Shown here piece after piece: positions 8,606 to 16,353 of a stretch of 35,525 nucleotides of DNA (position 1 is its first letter; each line of letters begins with the position of its first letter). The notes beneath the pieces were generated by a model that had not been told where the DNA came from, did no database searches, and worked only from the letters and a program-made list of their open reading frames with translations. The stretch comes from Bacteroidales bacterium. GTDB taxonomy: Bacteria; Bacteroidota; Bacteroidia; Bacteroidales; Muribaculaceae. The translations under genes and the position numbers were made by a program. The stretch is from assembly GCA_004552725.1 (NCBI GenBank), contig SFNM01000009.1, positions 1-35,525 on the forward strand, written 5' to 3'.

Positions 8606-9850
8606 TTAGAGGTTGGTGGGGTCCCAGCGATAGAGGCGGTCGGAGGGGCGGATTTTGGCTGGGACCGGGATGGAGAAGGCGTCGCCTTTGCGGGCCACGG
8701 ACACGCTGTGGCAGTCGACTTGGATGTCGGTGACGGTAATCATCAACGCGCCGGTGGTAGGGCCGGTGATGACGATTTCGTCGCCCACGTGGAGTTCGCC
8801 GGCTTCCATCACGAATTCGCCCACGCCCAGGCGCGAGTAATATTTCACGCCCTTTGCTACATAGTGCTTCACGCGGGTGGCAGAGGAGCCGTATTTGCTC
8901 GACCATTCGCCGAGGCGTTGGCCCAGGTAGTAGCCGTCCCAGAAGTCGCGGTTGAAGATTTTGCGCAGTTGTTCGTCCCATACGGCGATTTTTTCCTCGC
9001 AAAATGTGTCTTGGCAGATGGCGTCGATGGCTTCGGAGTAGCAGCGCACGGCTGTTGACACGTACTCCGGCCCGCGTGCGCGGCCTTCGATTTTGAACAC
9101 GCGCACTCCGGCATCGACCATTTTGTTGAGGAAATGAATGGTTTTCAAGTCCTTAGGCGACATGATGTACTTGTTGTCTACATTTAATTTGTCGCCGGTT
9201 TCCAAATCGGTCACTTCGTATCCGCGGCGGCAAATCTGCGTGCAAGCGCCGCGGTTGGCGCTGGAATTCATCTGATGGAGCGAGAGATAGCACTTGCCGC
9301 TGACGGCCATGCACAATGCGCCGTGGCAGAACATCTCGATGCGCACCAATTCGCCGCGCGGTCCGCGGATATCATCGCGAATTATCGCTTGATGGATGGC
9401 GCTGACTTGCTCCATATTGAGTTCGCGGGCAAGCACCACTACGTCGGCCCACTGCGCGTAGAAGCGCAGCGCCTCGGTGTTGGACACGTTGCATTGGGTG
9501 GAGATATGCACTTCTACACCGCGCGAGCGGGCGTAAAGGATGGCGGAGATGTCGGAAGCGATGATGGCGGAGATGCCTGCTTCGGCCACTGCGTCGATGA
9601 TTTGGTGCATGTGGTCGATGTCGCTATCGTACATTATGGTGTTAACGGTGAGGTAGGTTTTGACGCCGGCCGCGTTGCAGGTGGCGGCGATTTGGCGTAG
9701 GTCGTCGAGGGTGAAGTTGGCGCTGGAGCGGGAGCGCATATTGAGGCCTTCTACCCCGAAGTACACGGAGTCGGTGCCGGCGGCAATAGCCGCTGCAAGG
9801 CTGTCGTAACTCCCTACCGGGGCCATTATCTCGAAGTCGTGGCGTTGCAT
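8606..9850 (-). CDS. U32 family peptidase / rRNA or tRNA hydroxylation-type protein
   Basis: Peptidase U32 family; E. coli relatives include RlhA and TrhP, which take part in RNA hydroxylation, so many members may be RNA-modification factors rather than proteases. The family signature is exact: EMFCHGALCMAVSGKCYLS near residues 172-190, with further cysteines (ACTQICRRG) downstream that could hold a metal or Fe-S cluster. The C-terminal part from about residue 330 is a small beta-barrel-like domain (GVGEFVMEAGELHVGDEI). 414 residues from the ATG at 9850; the frame extends 12 codons to a TTG at 9886, but the ATG start (MQRHDFEIMAPVGSYD) gives the usual N-terminus. It lies 111 bases downstream of secG with no clear promoter, so it may be read through from that operon. 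Confidence 0.85.
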   Translation of the reverse strand: MQRHDFEIMAPVGSYDSLAAAIAAGTDSVYFGVEGLNMRSRSSANFTLDDLRQIAATCNAAGVKTYLTVNTIMYDSDIDHMHQIIDAVAEAGISAIIASDISAILYARSRGVEVHISTQCNVSNTEALRFYAQWADVVVLARELNMEQVSAIHQAIIRDDIRGPRGELVRIEMFCHGALCMAVSGKCYLSLHQMNSSANRGACTQICRRGYEVTDLETGDKLNVDNKYIMSPKDLKTIHFLNKMVDAGVRVFKIEGRARGPEYVSTAVRCYSEAIDAICQDTFCEEKIAVWDEQLRKIFNRDFWDGYYLGQRLGEWSSKYGSSATRVKHYVAKGVKYYSRLGVGEFVMEAGELHVGDEIVITGPTTGALMITVTDIQVDCHSVSVARKGDAFSIPVPAKIRPSDRLYRWDPTNL

Positions 9851-9961
9851 AGTGTCGAAATTAGGTTGTTTGGTTATAAACACCAAAGCCCGGGCGACCC
9901 ACAGGTCGTCAGGGGCTGGTGTATGATTGGTTAACGGCCGTAGCCGCTATTGGTTGCCTAC

Positions 9962-10303
9962 TTATTGAGCGGGTGCTTGCTCGGGAGCGGGAGCAGGCGC
10001 GTCAGTGGCGAATTGGTTGGTCGAAGTGGTGGGCGCGGGTGATTCGGTGCTCTGAGTGCGGGTTTCCTGGCCGTTGGAGGCTTTGGGCATGGTGTAGGCC
10101 GATGCAATGGAGAGCACAACAATGAGGCCGGCCAAAGTCCAAGTGGTCTTTTCGAGGAAACTGTTGGTTTGGCGCACACCCATCATGGCTCCGGCTTCGC
10201 CGAATTGAGATGACAGGCCGCCACCTTTGGATTTTTGAATCAGAACGATGCCGATGAGCAACAGCGACACCAATACGGTCAATACAATGATTACTACGTA
10301 CAT
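9962..10303 (-). CDS. secG: Preprotein translocase subunit SecG
   Basis: Small SecYEG channel subunit in the inner membrane. 113 residues: a first membrane helix at 1-22, the conserved loop LIQKSKGGGLSSQFG, then a second helix at about 53-75. The C-terminal 35 residues are a Pro/Thr/Ala/Gln-rich tail, as is common in Bacteroidota SecG. It is last in the five-gene minus-strand run that starts at 13767, 40 bases after the TPR-like gene. Confidence 0.93.
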   Translation of the reverse strand: MYVVIIVLTVLVSLLLIGIVLIQKSKGGGLSSQFGEAGAMMGVRQTNSFLEKTTWTLAGLIVVLSIASAYTMPKASNGQETRTQSTESPAPTTSTNQFATDAPAPAPEQAPAQ

Positions 10304-10343
10304 TTTTAATTAATTTATAATTGCTTTATTATGATTTTGTTCG

Positions 10344-11111
10344 TTATTTTGAGGCGTTTTGGGCCGGTGAATACTTTGCGTTGATGATTAATTTTCGCAA
10401 AAAACGCAATTGGTCTGCAAAGTAAGCACTTTTTTTTGGATAATTCAAACTTAAATTGGAAATAATGTCGTAAGCACGCTCATATCGGCCCTGTTTTATG
10501 AAAATTTTAGCCAAACTTTCGCTCAAAAGGGTGTTTTCGGCTGGTTTTGCTTTCGACGAGGAGTGAGTTGGCATCGGTGGACGTTGAGGCGGCTCTTGGG
10601 GGGCTAGGGGCTTTGACGATGGCACCGGATTTTCGGCCAGGAATGCATCGATGAGGGCATCTTGGGAGCCGGCTTGGGCCTCGCCGGGCTTTGGCTCTGT
10701 GCGTGCCAATTGCTCGGCATAGTCGGGCACGGGATTGAAAATCATACGCTCCAACAGGGCGTCTTCCTCCGGACTTTGGTGGCCGTAGGTCGACAGGAAG
10801 GTGTCGATTGCGCTTATGGTCGAGGGGCGTTCGGGCTCTTGCATCGGCGGGTAGAAGTTGTCGAAGCCGGAGCCGGTGGGGTCGATGAAGTTGATGGTAG
10901 CGCGGAGGTCGCCTTGCAGCAATGCCACGTGCTGCTGCAACTCGCCGCGCGTCGACTCACTTAGCGATGTGTCGTAGCGCAACAATAGCGCGGCGGCTAT
11001 CGTCGAGGCCGGAGCCTGAGCGTTGATGCTGCGCAGTGTGGCGAAGTCCTCGGCGGTGAGGGCTTCGGGATGCGTGGCAGCGCGTTGAAGAATTTCGCTA
11101 AGTGTGCTCAT
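10344..11111 (-). CDS. Hypothetical protein with C-terminal TPR-like repeat
   Basis: 255 residues from the ATG at 11111 (MSTLSEILQRAATHPEAL). An upstream TTG at 11135 is in frame but would overlap the preceding gene. The N-terminal third is helical, the middle is a Pro/Ser/Gln-rich linker, and the C-terminal 50 residues (LAKIFIKQGRYERAYDII, then LSLNYPKKSAYFADQ) form one clear TPR-like helical hairpin. Similar proteins often lie between lptE and secG in Bacteroidales; their role is unknown to me. No signal peptide, so cytoplasmic. It starts 10 bases after the lptE stop. Confidence 0.75.
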   Translation of the reverse strand: MSTLSEILQRAATHPEALTAEDFATLRSINAQAPASTIAAALLLRYDTSLSESTRGELQQHVALLQGDLRATINFIDPTGSGFDNFYPPMQEPERPSTISAIDTFLSTYGHQSPEEDALLERMIFNPVPDYAEQLARTEPKPGEAQAGSQDALIDAFLAENPVPSSKPLAPQEPPQRPPMPTHSSSKAKPAENTLLSESLAKIFIKQGRYERAYDIISNLSLNYPKKSAYFADQLRFLRKLIINAKYSPAQNASK

Positions 11112-11121
11112 TTTCAGTTTG

Positions 11122-11652
11122 TTACCAGTTGCCAAGGGTGGCGTTGAATATTAAGTCGACCAATTCTTTGGTGATTTGCTGACACAAATCGTCTTGCACA
11201 TCATTGAGCATGAGCGTGGCGTCGAAGTCGCGATATGCCGAGAATGATTGGTCGATATTGTTTTTGTCGTTTTTTTCGTCGATGTATTTTACTCTTACAG
11301 TGATAGTTAGGCGAGTTTTCGAGGCGTAAGCATCTTCGGTCACGGCCTGTGGAGTGAGGGCATAGCCGGTGATTTCGCCTTCGATACGCAAATCTGAAGC
11401 GCTGTCGACCACTCTCAGCCGTGTATTGCGGTTGATATAATCGAGCAACTCATTCTCAAAGGTTTGCTGCAAGGGGGCATATACCAACGCAGCGCGGATG
11501 GGAAATTCGCTCACGGAGATGGTGCGATACACAGTGTAGTCAAGCGCCGACCCGTTGAGTTTGTACGAAGGCACGCAACCGCCTGTGGTCAAAGCCATTA
11601 GCCCGACTACTGCCATAGCAATTATGTGTGTATATATCCTATTCCAAACCAT
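11122..11652 (-). CDS. lptE: LptE-like LPS-assembly lipoprotein
   Basis: Outer-membrane lipoprotein expected to plug and assemble the LptD channel that inserts LPS. 176 residues from the ATG at 11652; an in-frame ATG 12 codons later would give a shorter signal peptide. The signal sequence ends in LTTGGC, the lipidated Cys, followed by VPSYKLNGSALDY and a two-layer alpha/beta body, the usual LptE form (here TISVSEFPI, then FENELLDYINRNTRLRVV and EGEITGYALTPQA). The start overlaps the end of the sigma-54 activator gene by 14 bases, implying coupled translation. Sequence conservation in this family is weak, so the name rests on lipobox, size, fold pattern and position beside secG. Confidence 0.78.
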   Translation of the reverse strand: MVWNRIYTHIIAMAVVGLMALTTGGCVPSYKLNGSALDYTVYRTISVSEFPIRAALVYAPLQQTFENELLDYINRNTRLRVVDSASDLRIEGEITGYALTPQAVTEDAYASKTRLTITVRVKYIDEKNDKNNIDQSFSAYRDFDATLMLNDVQDDLCQQITKELVDLIFNATLGNW

Positions 11653-12862
11653 ATTCTTTGATTTTTCTGTAGAGGGTGCGAATTGATATGTTGAGTTCTT
11701 CGGCGCTTTCGCGGCGTCGGCCGCCGTTGCGAGCCAAGGCGTCGGCGATGGCCTGCCGCTCGCGGTTCTCGAGGGTTTCGGGGCGCGACTCCAACGGCTG
11801 AGGCGCCACTTTGTGCTCTGTGGCCGGTGCTTCGGAGTAGTCGGTGAATTCTTCGTCGGCCTCGGCGAAGCGCGATAAACGCTTGGGCGCCGACAGCAGT
11901 CCGGGCTGATGCTCCATGCCCTTGCCCATTTTCTGCTCAAGGCGGTCGATGCGGCTCTGCAGTTGGAGTATCAGGTTGAGCAGCATCTCACGTTCTTGCT
12001 CATAGTCGTGGTTGGGCCGCGTGGTCAGCGCCGTGGCCGTCTGCGCGGCATAGTCGGGCAGATAGCCGCGAATCATGTCGGCAGTGATGCTTTCGCCTGC
12101 CTCGAAGAGCGCCACTTGCTCTATCACATTTTTGAGTTGGCGCACATTGCCCGGCCAGCGATAGCGCTGCATCAACATTCGCGCATCGTCGCCGAAGGTG
12201 ATTGCGGGCAAATGCCAGCGCTCGGCAAAGTCAGTGGCAAACTTGCGCGCCAGCAAGGCGATATCGCCCCCACGGTCGCGTAGCGGCGGAATGGTGATTT
12301 GCACTGTCGACAAGCGATAGAACAAGTCCTCGCGGAAGCGCCCTTCTTCCACCGCCCGCACCATATCCACATTGGTGGCTGCCACCACCCGGATATTAGT
12401 TTTCTGCACAGTGCTCGAGCCGACTTTCAAAAATTCGCCACTCTCCAACACGCGAAGCAAGCGAGCCTGCGTAGTGAGCGGCAATTCAGCCACCTCATCG
12501 AGGAAAATAGTACCGCCGTCGGCTTCCTCAAAGTAGCCCTTGCGCGAAGCCACCGCGCCGGTGAACGAGCCTTTCTCGTGGCCGAACAACTCGGAGTCGA
12601 TCGTACCCTCGGGGATAGCGCCACAGTTCACCGCTATATATTTGGCATGCTTACGAGCGCTGTAAGCGTGGATAATCTGCGGAAAAAACTCCTTGCCCGC
12701 GCCGCTCTCGCCCGTAATCAGAACAGACAAATCAATCGGAGCCACACGCAACGTGCGCTCCACAGCGCCCATCAGCGCCGGAGCATTTCCCACAATTCCG
12801 AAGCGCTGCTTGGCCTGCAACACCTCAGCCGAGGGGCGATATGTCGGTTCGTTAAACTGCAT
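11639..12862 (-). CDS. Sigma-54-dependent transcriptional activator without receiver domain
   Basis: Bacterial enhancer-binding protein that would use ATP hydrolysis to open RNA polymerase-sigma54 promoters. 407 residues: the AAA+ domain starts almost at the N-terminus, with Walker A GESGAGKE (51-58), the sigma-54 contact loop GSFTGA (98-103; the canonical form is GAFTGA), Walker B GGTIFLDEV (116-124) and the arginine-finger region FREDLFYRL. A linker with a coiled-coil stretch (LILQLQSRIDRLEQKM) leads to a C-terminal Fis-type helix-turn-helix (SAEELNISIRTLYRKIKEYGLE). There is no receiver, GAF or PAS domain, so the input signal is unknown. It is second in the envelope operon, 8 bases after the acyltransferase stop. 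Confidence 0.93.
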   Translation of the reverse strand: MQFNEPTYRPSAEVLQAKQRFGIVGNAPALMGAVERTLRVAPIDLSVLITGESGAGKEFFPQIIHAYSARKHAKYIAVNCGAIPEGTIDSELFGHEKGSFTGAVASRKGYFEEADGGTIFLDEVAELPLTTQARLLRVLESGEFLKVGSSTVQKTNIRVVAATNVDMVRAVEEGRFREDLFYRLSTVQITIPPLRDRGGDIALLARKFATDFAERWHLPAITFGDDARMLMQRYRWPGNVRQLKNVIEQVALFEAGESITADMIRGYLPDYAAQTATALTTRPNHDYEQEREMLLNLILQLQSRIDRLEQKMGKGMEHQPGLLSAPKRLSRFAEADEEFTDYSEAPATEHKVAPQPLESRPETLENRERQAIADALARNGGRRRESAEELNISIRTLYRKIKEYGLE

Positions 12863-12870
12863 AATTTACA

Positions 12871-13767
12871 TCATTTATTATCACGCAACGCGTAAGTCTG
12901 AGCCTTCAGCCATGCGCCAAATTCCTCCACGCTGCCTTGGTGCTTCATCTGCTCCTCCACCGAAATGGGATCGCCCACCGAAATATGCAACGTAGAATTA
13001 CACTTGCGCCACACCTCCGACGGCAAACGCACCGTGCGCAATTGCCAGAACGTGATACCTAACAAGTTGAACAAGAACGAGTTATTACCATGGAAGAAAA
13101 TCGGAATTACAGGCACCTTGAACTTCTGAATCAAACGCACCACGTTGGGCTGCCATTCGCGGTCGATCAACTGCCACTTCCAATTCACCTTCGACATAGC
13201 ACCTGCCGGGAAGAAGCCCACCGGCTGGCCGCTGCGTATCTGCTTGATGCACTGGCGAATACCTTGCTCCGACACAGCACGCTTAGCTGGGTCGTCGCTC
13301 TGGCTCTGGTCCACCGCAATAAAGTTGGGACGCATCGCCGTGATATGGTTCAACACCATATTCACCATCACCTTATACTCAGGCCGACGCTGCGCAATCA
13401 GATGAATCAGCGAAATACCATCGAGCGCCCCAAACGGATGGTTCGACACCGTCACAAACGCCCCTTCCGGCAGATTATCAAGCACTTGCTCATTATCTAC
13501 CCGAAGTTTGATGTTAAAATCCTCCAGCAAAAACTTCACAAACGGAGGCCCAGGATGGTCAAAGCCGCGCGAATGAACATCGTTCACCTTATCCAGGCAC
13601 AGCCAATGCATCACACGCTCAACCATCTTCTCATGGCCACGCAATTTCGGCACCATGTTCACGATGTCCTCGACATCCATCACAGTGCGCTTCACCACCG
13701 GCTGCTCAGCCTCCGGCGCCATCATATTCTGCTGATTTTCATTTTCCATATTCATCACAAAAGGCAT
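12871..13767 (-). CDS. Lysophospholipid acyltransferase (LPLAT/PlsC-fold) family protein
   Basis: Probable membrane-associated acyltransferase of glycerophospholipid or aminolipid synthesis. 298 residues. Block I reads SNHPFGALDG, the catalytic H and D separated by five residues as in the branch close to haemolysin-type and amino-acid lipid O-acyltransferases; the PAGAMS segment in GFFPAGAMSKV is the block III equivalent, and VPVIPIFFHGNNS is block IV. The first 30 residues are polar (ENENQQNMMAPEAEQ) and the exact start among ATG 13767, 13755 and 13749 is uncertain. First gene of the operon with the sigma-54 activator and lptE, under the promoter at 13785-13816. A GlsA-like role in glycine-lipid synthesis is possible, but no GNAT partner is adjacent. 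Confidence 0.8.
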   Translation of the reverse strand: MPFVMNMENENQQNMMAPEAEQPVVKRTVMDVEDIVNMVPKLRGHEKMVERVMHWLCLDKVNDVHSRGFDHPGPPFVKFLLEDFNIKLRVDNEQVLDNLPEGAFVTVSNHPFGALDGISLIHLIAQRRPEYKVMVNMVLNHITAMRPNFIAVDQSQSDDPAKRAVSEQGIRQCIKQIRSGQPVGFFPAGAMSKVNWKWQLIDREWQPNVVRLIQKFKVPVIPIFFHGNNSFLFNLLGITFWQLRTVRLPSEVWRKCNSTLHISVGDPISVEEQMKHQGSVEEFGAWLKAQTYALRDNK

Positions 13768-13784
13768 ACTACGCCATTAAAGTG

Positions 13785-13816
13785 CAAAGTTAGCAATTTT
13801 TTTTCACACCACCAAA
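13785..13816 (-). promoter_or_regulatory. Promoter of the acyltransferase-sigma54 activator-lptE-secG operon
   Basis: Minus strand: TTTGG at 13816-13812, 19-base spacer, TAACTTTG at 13792-13785, 17 bases before the ATG at 13767. Close to consensus. Confidence 0.8.
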
Positions 13817-13913
13817 CCCCACACACCCCTCACGCCCCATTTTCACATATAATATATCTAAACACCTCCCACAAATTATTTTGCAAAAATCACACATTTT
13901 TTTTTGCATCTTC

Positions 13914-14114
13914 TCTGAAATATCCGATTGGCGAGATACTTATTTAATTCAGACCAATGTGAAGATCGACCATGGTAGTAGCGGTGGTGCGCTCATAAAT
14001 GAATATGGTGAAGTGGTGGGCATCACCTCCGGCACCTTAGCTGACGGCTCCCAAGCCAACCTGAACTACGCCTGGAGCATCGACGTAATCAAGCCCTACG
14101 TCAAATTGCACTAA
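13914..14114 (+). pseudogene. C-terminal remnant of a trypsin-like (HtrA/S1-type) serine protease
   Basis: About 66 codons in one open frame carry the end of a chymotrypsin-fold protease: YLIQTNVKIDHGSSGGALIN, then GEVVGITSG, then a last strand (AWSIDVIKPYV) and a TAA at 14112-14114. The GSSGG motif holds the catalytic Ser (codon 13980-13982). The His and Asp parts of the triad and the N-terminal barrel are absent; upstream the frame runs into an AT-rich tract with a T9 run and no plausible start. The nearest upstream gene reads away on the other strand. This is most simply a deletion remnant, not a functional gene. The 13768-13913 stretch otherwise holds only the acyltransferase promoter and low-complexity A/C/T-rich sequence. 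Confidence 0.75.
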
Positions 14115-14132
14115 GGGAATGGCTATAAAGCG

Positions 14133-14168
14133 AACGACAGCCGCGAGGGTTGCGGCTGTCGTTTGATA
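14133..14168. terminator. Bidirectional terminator downstream of fabH and the protease remnant
   Basis: Perfect 12-bp stem AACGACAGCCGC / GCGGCTGTCGTT (14133-14144, 14152-14163) with a 7-base loop. On the plus strand it continues TTTGATATTT after the stem. It serves the convergent fabH gene on the minus strand and the old protease gene on the plus strand. Confidence 0.75.
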
Positions 14169-14190
14169 TTTGGTAAGGGATTTTGCGGGT

Positions 14191-15177
14191 TTATAGGTCC
14201 CAGATGAGGTAGAGGGAGCCCCAGGTGAAGCCGGCGCCGAAGGCGGTGAGCAAGAGGCGGTCGCCTTTTTTGAGTTGGTGTTTGTATTCGTCGAGGCAGA
14301 GGGGGATTGATGCGGCGGATGTGTTGCCGTAGTGTTGGATGTTGACGAGTACTTTTTCGGCGGGGAATTGTGCTCTGGAGGAGACTGCTTCGATGATGCG
14401 GAGGTTGGCTTGGTGAGGAACGAGGTAGTCGACGTCGTCGGCGGAGAGGTTGTTGCGCTTCATGATGTCGATTGTGGCGGTGTACATGTCGGTAACGGCG
14501 TTTTTGTATACGTTACGTCCGTCTTGGAAGAGGAAGTTTTTGCCTTCGTCGACGGTTTGGTGTGTGGTTGGGAGTACGGAACCGCCGGCTTCCATGAGGA
14601 GGTGGTCGCGGCCACGTCCGTCGACGTGGAATATGCCGTCGATGACGCCAACGCCTTGTTGGTCGGTGGGTTCAACTAGCACGGCAGCGGCGCCGTCGCC
14701 GAAAAGTGGGCATGTGGCGCGGTCTTGGTAGTTGACCATTGAGGACATTTTTTCAGTGCAGACTACGAGTACTTTTTTGTAAATACCGGATGTGATGTAA
14801 GCGCGGGCGTCTTGCAGAGCGACGATAAAACCGGCGCAGGCGGCTTGGATGTCGTAGCCGTAGGCATTTTTGATATTGGCGCCGTGGAGGATGACAGATG
14901 CTGTGGAGGGGAAGCGGTAGTCGGGGTTGGATGTGGCGCAGATAAGGAGGTCGATTTGGTCGGGTGAGACGTTGTATTGCTGGAAGAGGCTTTCAACGGC
15001 TTTGATGCCCATGTATGATGAGCCGGCGCCTTCTTTGTGGAGGATGCGGCGCTGTTTGATTCCGACGCGAGTGGTGATCCATTCGTCGTTGGTGTCGACC
15101 ATTTTGGAGAGCATCTCGTTGTCGAGGATGTCGTCGGGCACGTATGATGCAATAGCAGAAATGCGGGCACTGAGCAT
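14191..15177 (-). CDS. fabH: 3-oxoacyl-[acyl-carrier-protein] synthase III
   Basis: Starts fatty acid synthesis by condensing acyl-CoA with malonyl-ACP in the cytoplasm. 328 residues of thiolase fold with the full catalytic triad: Cys114 in QAACAGF, His255 in VPHQANLR and Asn285 in HYGNTSAAS. The C-terminal GAGFTWGS glycine loop is present. It lies downstream of rpmF and the DUF177 gene on the same strand, the widespread order coupling ribosome and lipid genes. The 167-base spacer to rpmF contains no recognised promoter, ORF or RNA. In many Bacteroidales era follows fabH; here the next feature is the terminator and the protease remnant. Confidence 0.96.
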   Translation of the reverse strand: MLSARISAIASYVPDDILDNEMLSKMVDTNDEWITTRVGIKQRRILHKEGAGSSYMGIKAVESLFQQYNVSPDQIDLLICATSNPDYRFPSTASVILHGANIKNAYGYDIQAACAGFIVALQDARAYITSGIYKKVLVVCTEKMSSMVNYQDRATCPLFGDGAAAVLVEPTDQQGVGVIDGIFHVDGRGRDHLLMEAGGSVLPTTHQTVDEGKNFLFQDGRNVYKNAVTDMYTATIDIMKRNNLSADDVDYLVPHQANLRIIEAVSSRAQFPAEKVLVNIQHYGNTSAASIPLCLDEYKHQLKKGDRLLLTAFGAGFTWGSLYLIWDL

Positions 15178-15344
15178 AGTTATGATGCGTTAAGTTTTGG
15201 TTTAAATGATGGGGGCGGAAGTGGGGTGCCTGATGAGTGGATTGGATATGAAAATCACGCCTCGGCCGTGTCACCTTGGCTTATTGCGTGGGGTTTACAG
15301 GGCTGAGGGAGATTTTTCATAGGGTTGACACTATCGGGAAGTGA

Positions 15345-15527
15345 TTAGAGCACAGCGTCTTTGACGATGGCTTGTTTGCCGCGATAGTAGCCACATTCGC
15401 ACACGGTGTGGCAGAGGTGCCAAGCGCCGCAGTTGGGGCAGATTGAGATTGCGGGTGCTACTGCCTTGTCGTGGGTACGACGTTTTGCGGTGCGAGTTTT
15501 GGATTGTTTTCGTTTAGGATGTGCCAT
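15345..15527 (-). CDS. rpmF: 50S ribosomal protein L32
   Basis: 60-residue basic ribosomal protein: MAHPKRKQSKTRTAKRRTH at the N-terminus, then a zinc ribbon formed by CPNC and CHTVCEC cysteines. Length and order (DUF177 gene, then rpmF, then fabH) are standard. The spacing to the DUF177 gene is 58 bases, so both share the promoter at 16157-16188. Confidence 0.97.
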   Translation of the reverse strand: MAHPKRKQSKTRTAKRRTHDKAVAPAISICPNCGAWHLCHTVCECGYYRGKQAIVKDAVL

Positions 15528-15585
15528 TTTGCTTATCTTTTTGTTTGTTATTTCTAAATTATATTGTGTGAATGGCTTTTGGGGC

Positions 15586-16131
15586 TCATTCGAGGGAGTC
15601 GGTGTCGGAGGCCAGGGTGCGGAGTGCTTCCCAGCGGGGGTCGATTGCGTCGGTGTCGTCGTCGGGTGTGTCGTCGATGTCGGCGCGGTGTTGGCGCAGG
15701 ATTGCGCTCATGGCTTTGTTGCACTTGCCCATTGGGTGGACGTGCTTTAGGGGTATTGCGAGAACCACGGTGTCGAAGATCATATAACTGACGTTTAGCG
15801 AGTTGTCGCTGTGGGGGATGATTAGCAGTTGGTCTGAGTCATCGTTGTAGTCGTCGCCGTATTGCACTGAGATATCGTATGGGGTGTTGATTTCGATGGG
15901 GAGGTCATCGAGGCAACGGTCGCAAGGCACTACGATATGTCCGCTGAATTGGAAGTGGAGGGCGTAGATATCGTTGCGATAAACCACTTTAAGGGCGACG
16001 TCGATGTTGGCATCGCGAGCGTCGCTAAATTCCATATTTTCAAAGAATTGCTTGTCGAGGTGGAAATCGAAAGCGTGTTCTCCTTGAGTGAGGGCTTTTA
16101 GCGGGATATTGTAAGCGGTAAATTTTCCCAT
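15586..16131 (-). CDS. DUF177 (YceD-type) protein
   Basis: 181-residue cytoplasmic protein of the DUF177/YceD family, always found next to rpmF and linked in plants and bacteria to 23S rRNA accumulation or processing. Seen: the CDRC pair (C70, C73) in VVPCDRCLDDLP, typical of the family, and an acidic C-terminal tail (DIDDTPDDDTDAIDPRWEAL) ending in the conserved DPRWEALR pattern. Own strong promoter just upstream. Confidence 0.9.
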   Translation of the reverse strand: MGKFTAYNIPLKALTQGEHAFDFHLDKQFFENMEFSDARDANIDVALKVVYRNDIYALHFQFSGHIVVPCDRCLDDLPIEINTPYDISVQYGDDYNDDSDQLLIIPHSDNSLNVSYMIFDTVVLAIPLKHVHPMGKCNKAMSAILRQHRADIDDTPDDDTDAIDPRWEALRTLASDTDSLE

Positions 16132-16156
16132 AGATATGCTGTGGTGAAAAACTTTG

Positions 16157-16188
16157 CAAAGTTACGGAATTATCGGTAAATTACCAAA
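16157..16188 (-). promoter_or_regulatory. Promoter of the DUF177-rpmF-fabH operon
   Basis: Minus strand: TTTGG at 16188-16184, 19-base spacer, TAACTTTG at 16164-16157. The box also lies in a 14-base palindrome, AACTTTGCAAAGTT (16150-16163), at the presumed transcription start. Confidence 0.8.
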
Positions 16189-16303
16189 GGTTTTTGCAAT
16201 AAAACTTCAAAAAAAGTGTGAAAAATGGGTATGGAGGGTGCTTTGGCGGTGGTTGGCGGCTGTCTTGCCACGTTGCTTTTTGCAGCGAGGAGGGTTGATA
16301 TCA

Positions 16304-16334
16304 AAAGCGGGCGGCCCGGTGGGTCGCCCGCTTT
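16304..16334 (-). terminator. Terminator of gapA
   Basis: Perfect 10-bp stem AAAGCGGGCG / CGCCCGCTTT (16304-16313 and 16325-16334), 20 bases after the gapA stop in the minus direction, followed by TGATATCAACCC. The A/T ends of the stem supply a short U-tract. Confidence 0.75.
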
Positions 16335-16353
16335 GTTATCGCGAAAAGGTGTA

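Noticed and set aside
13090..13947. 285-codon plus-strand frame opposite the acyltransferase gene
   Set aside because: The product is His/Arg/Leu-rich shadow sequence and the minus-strand gene carries the conserved acyltransferase motifs.
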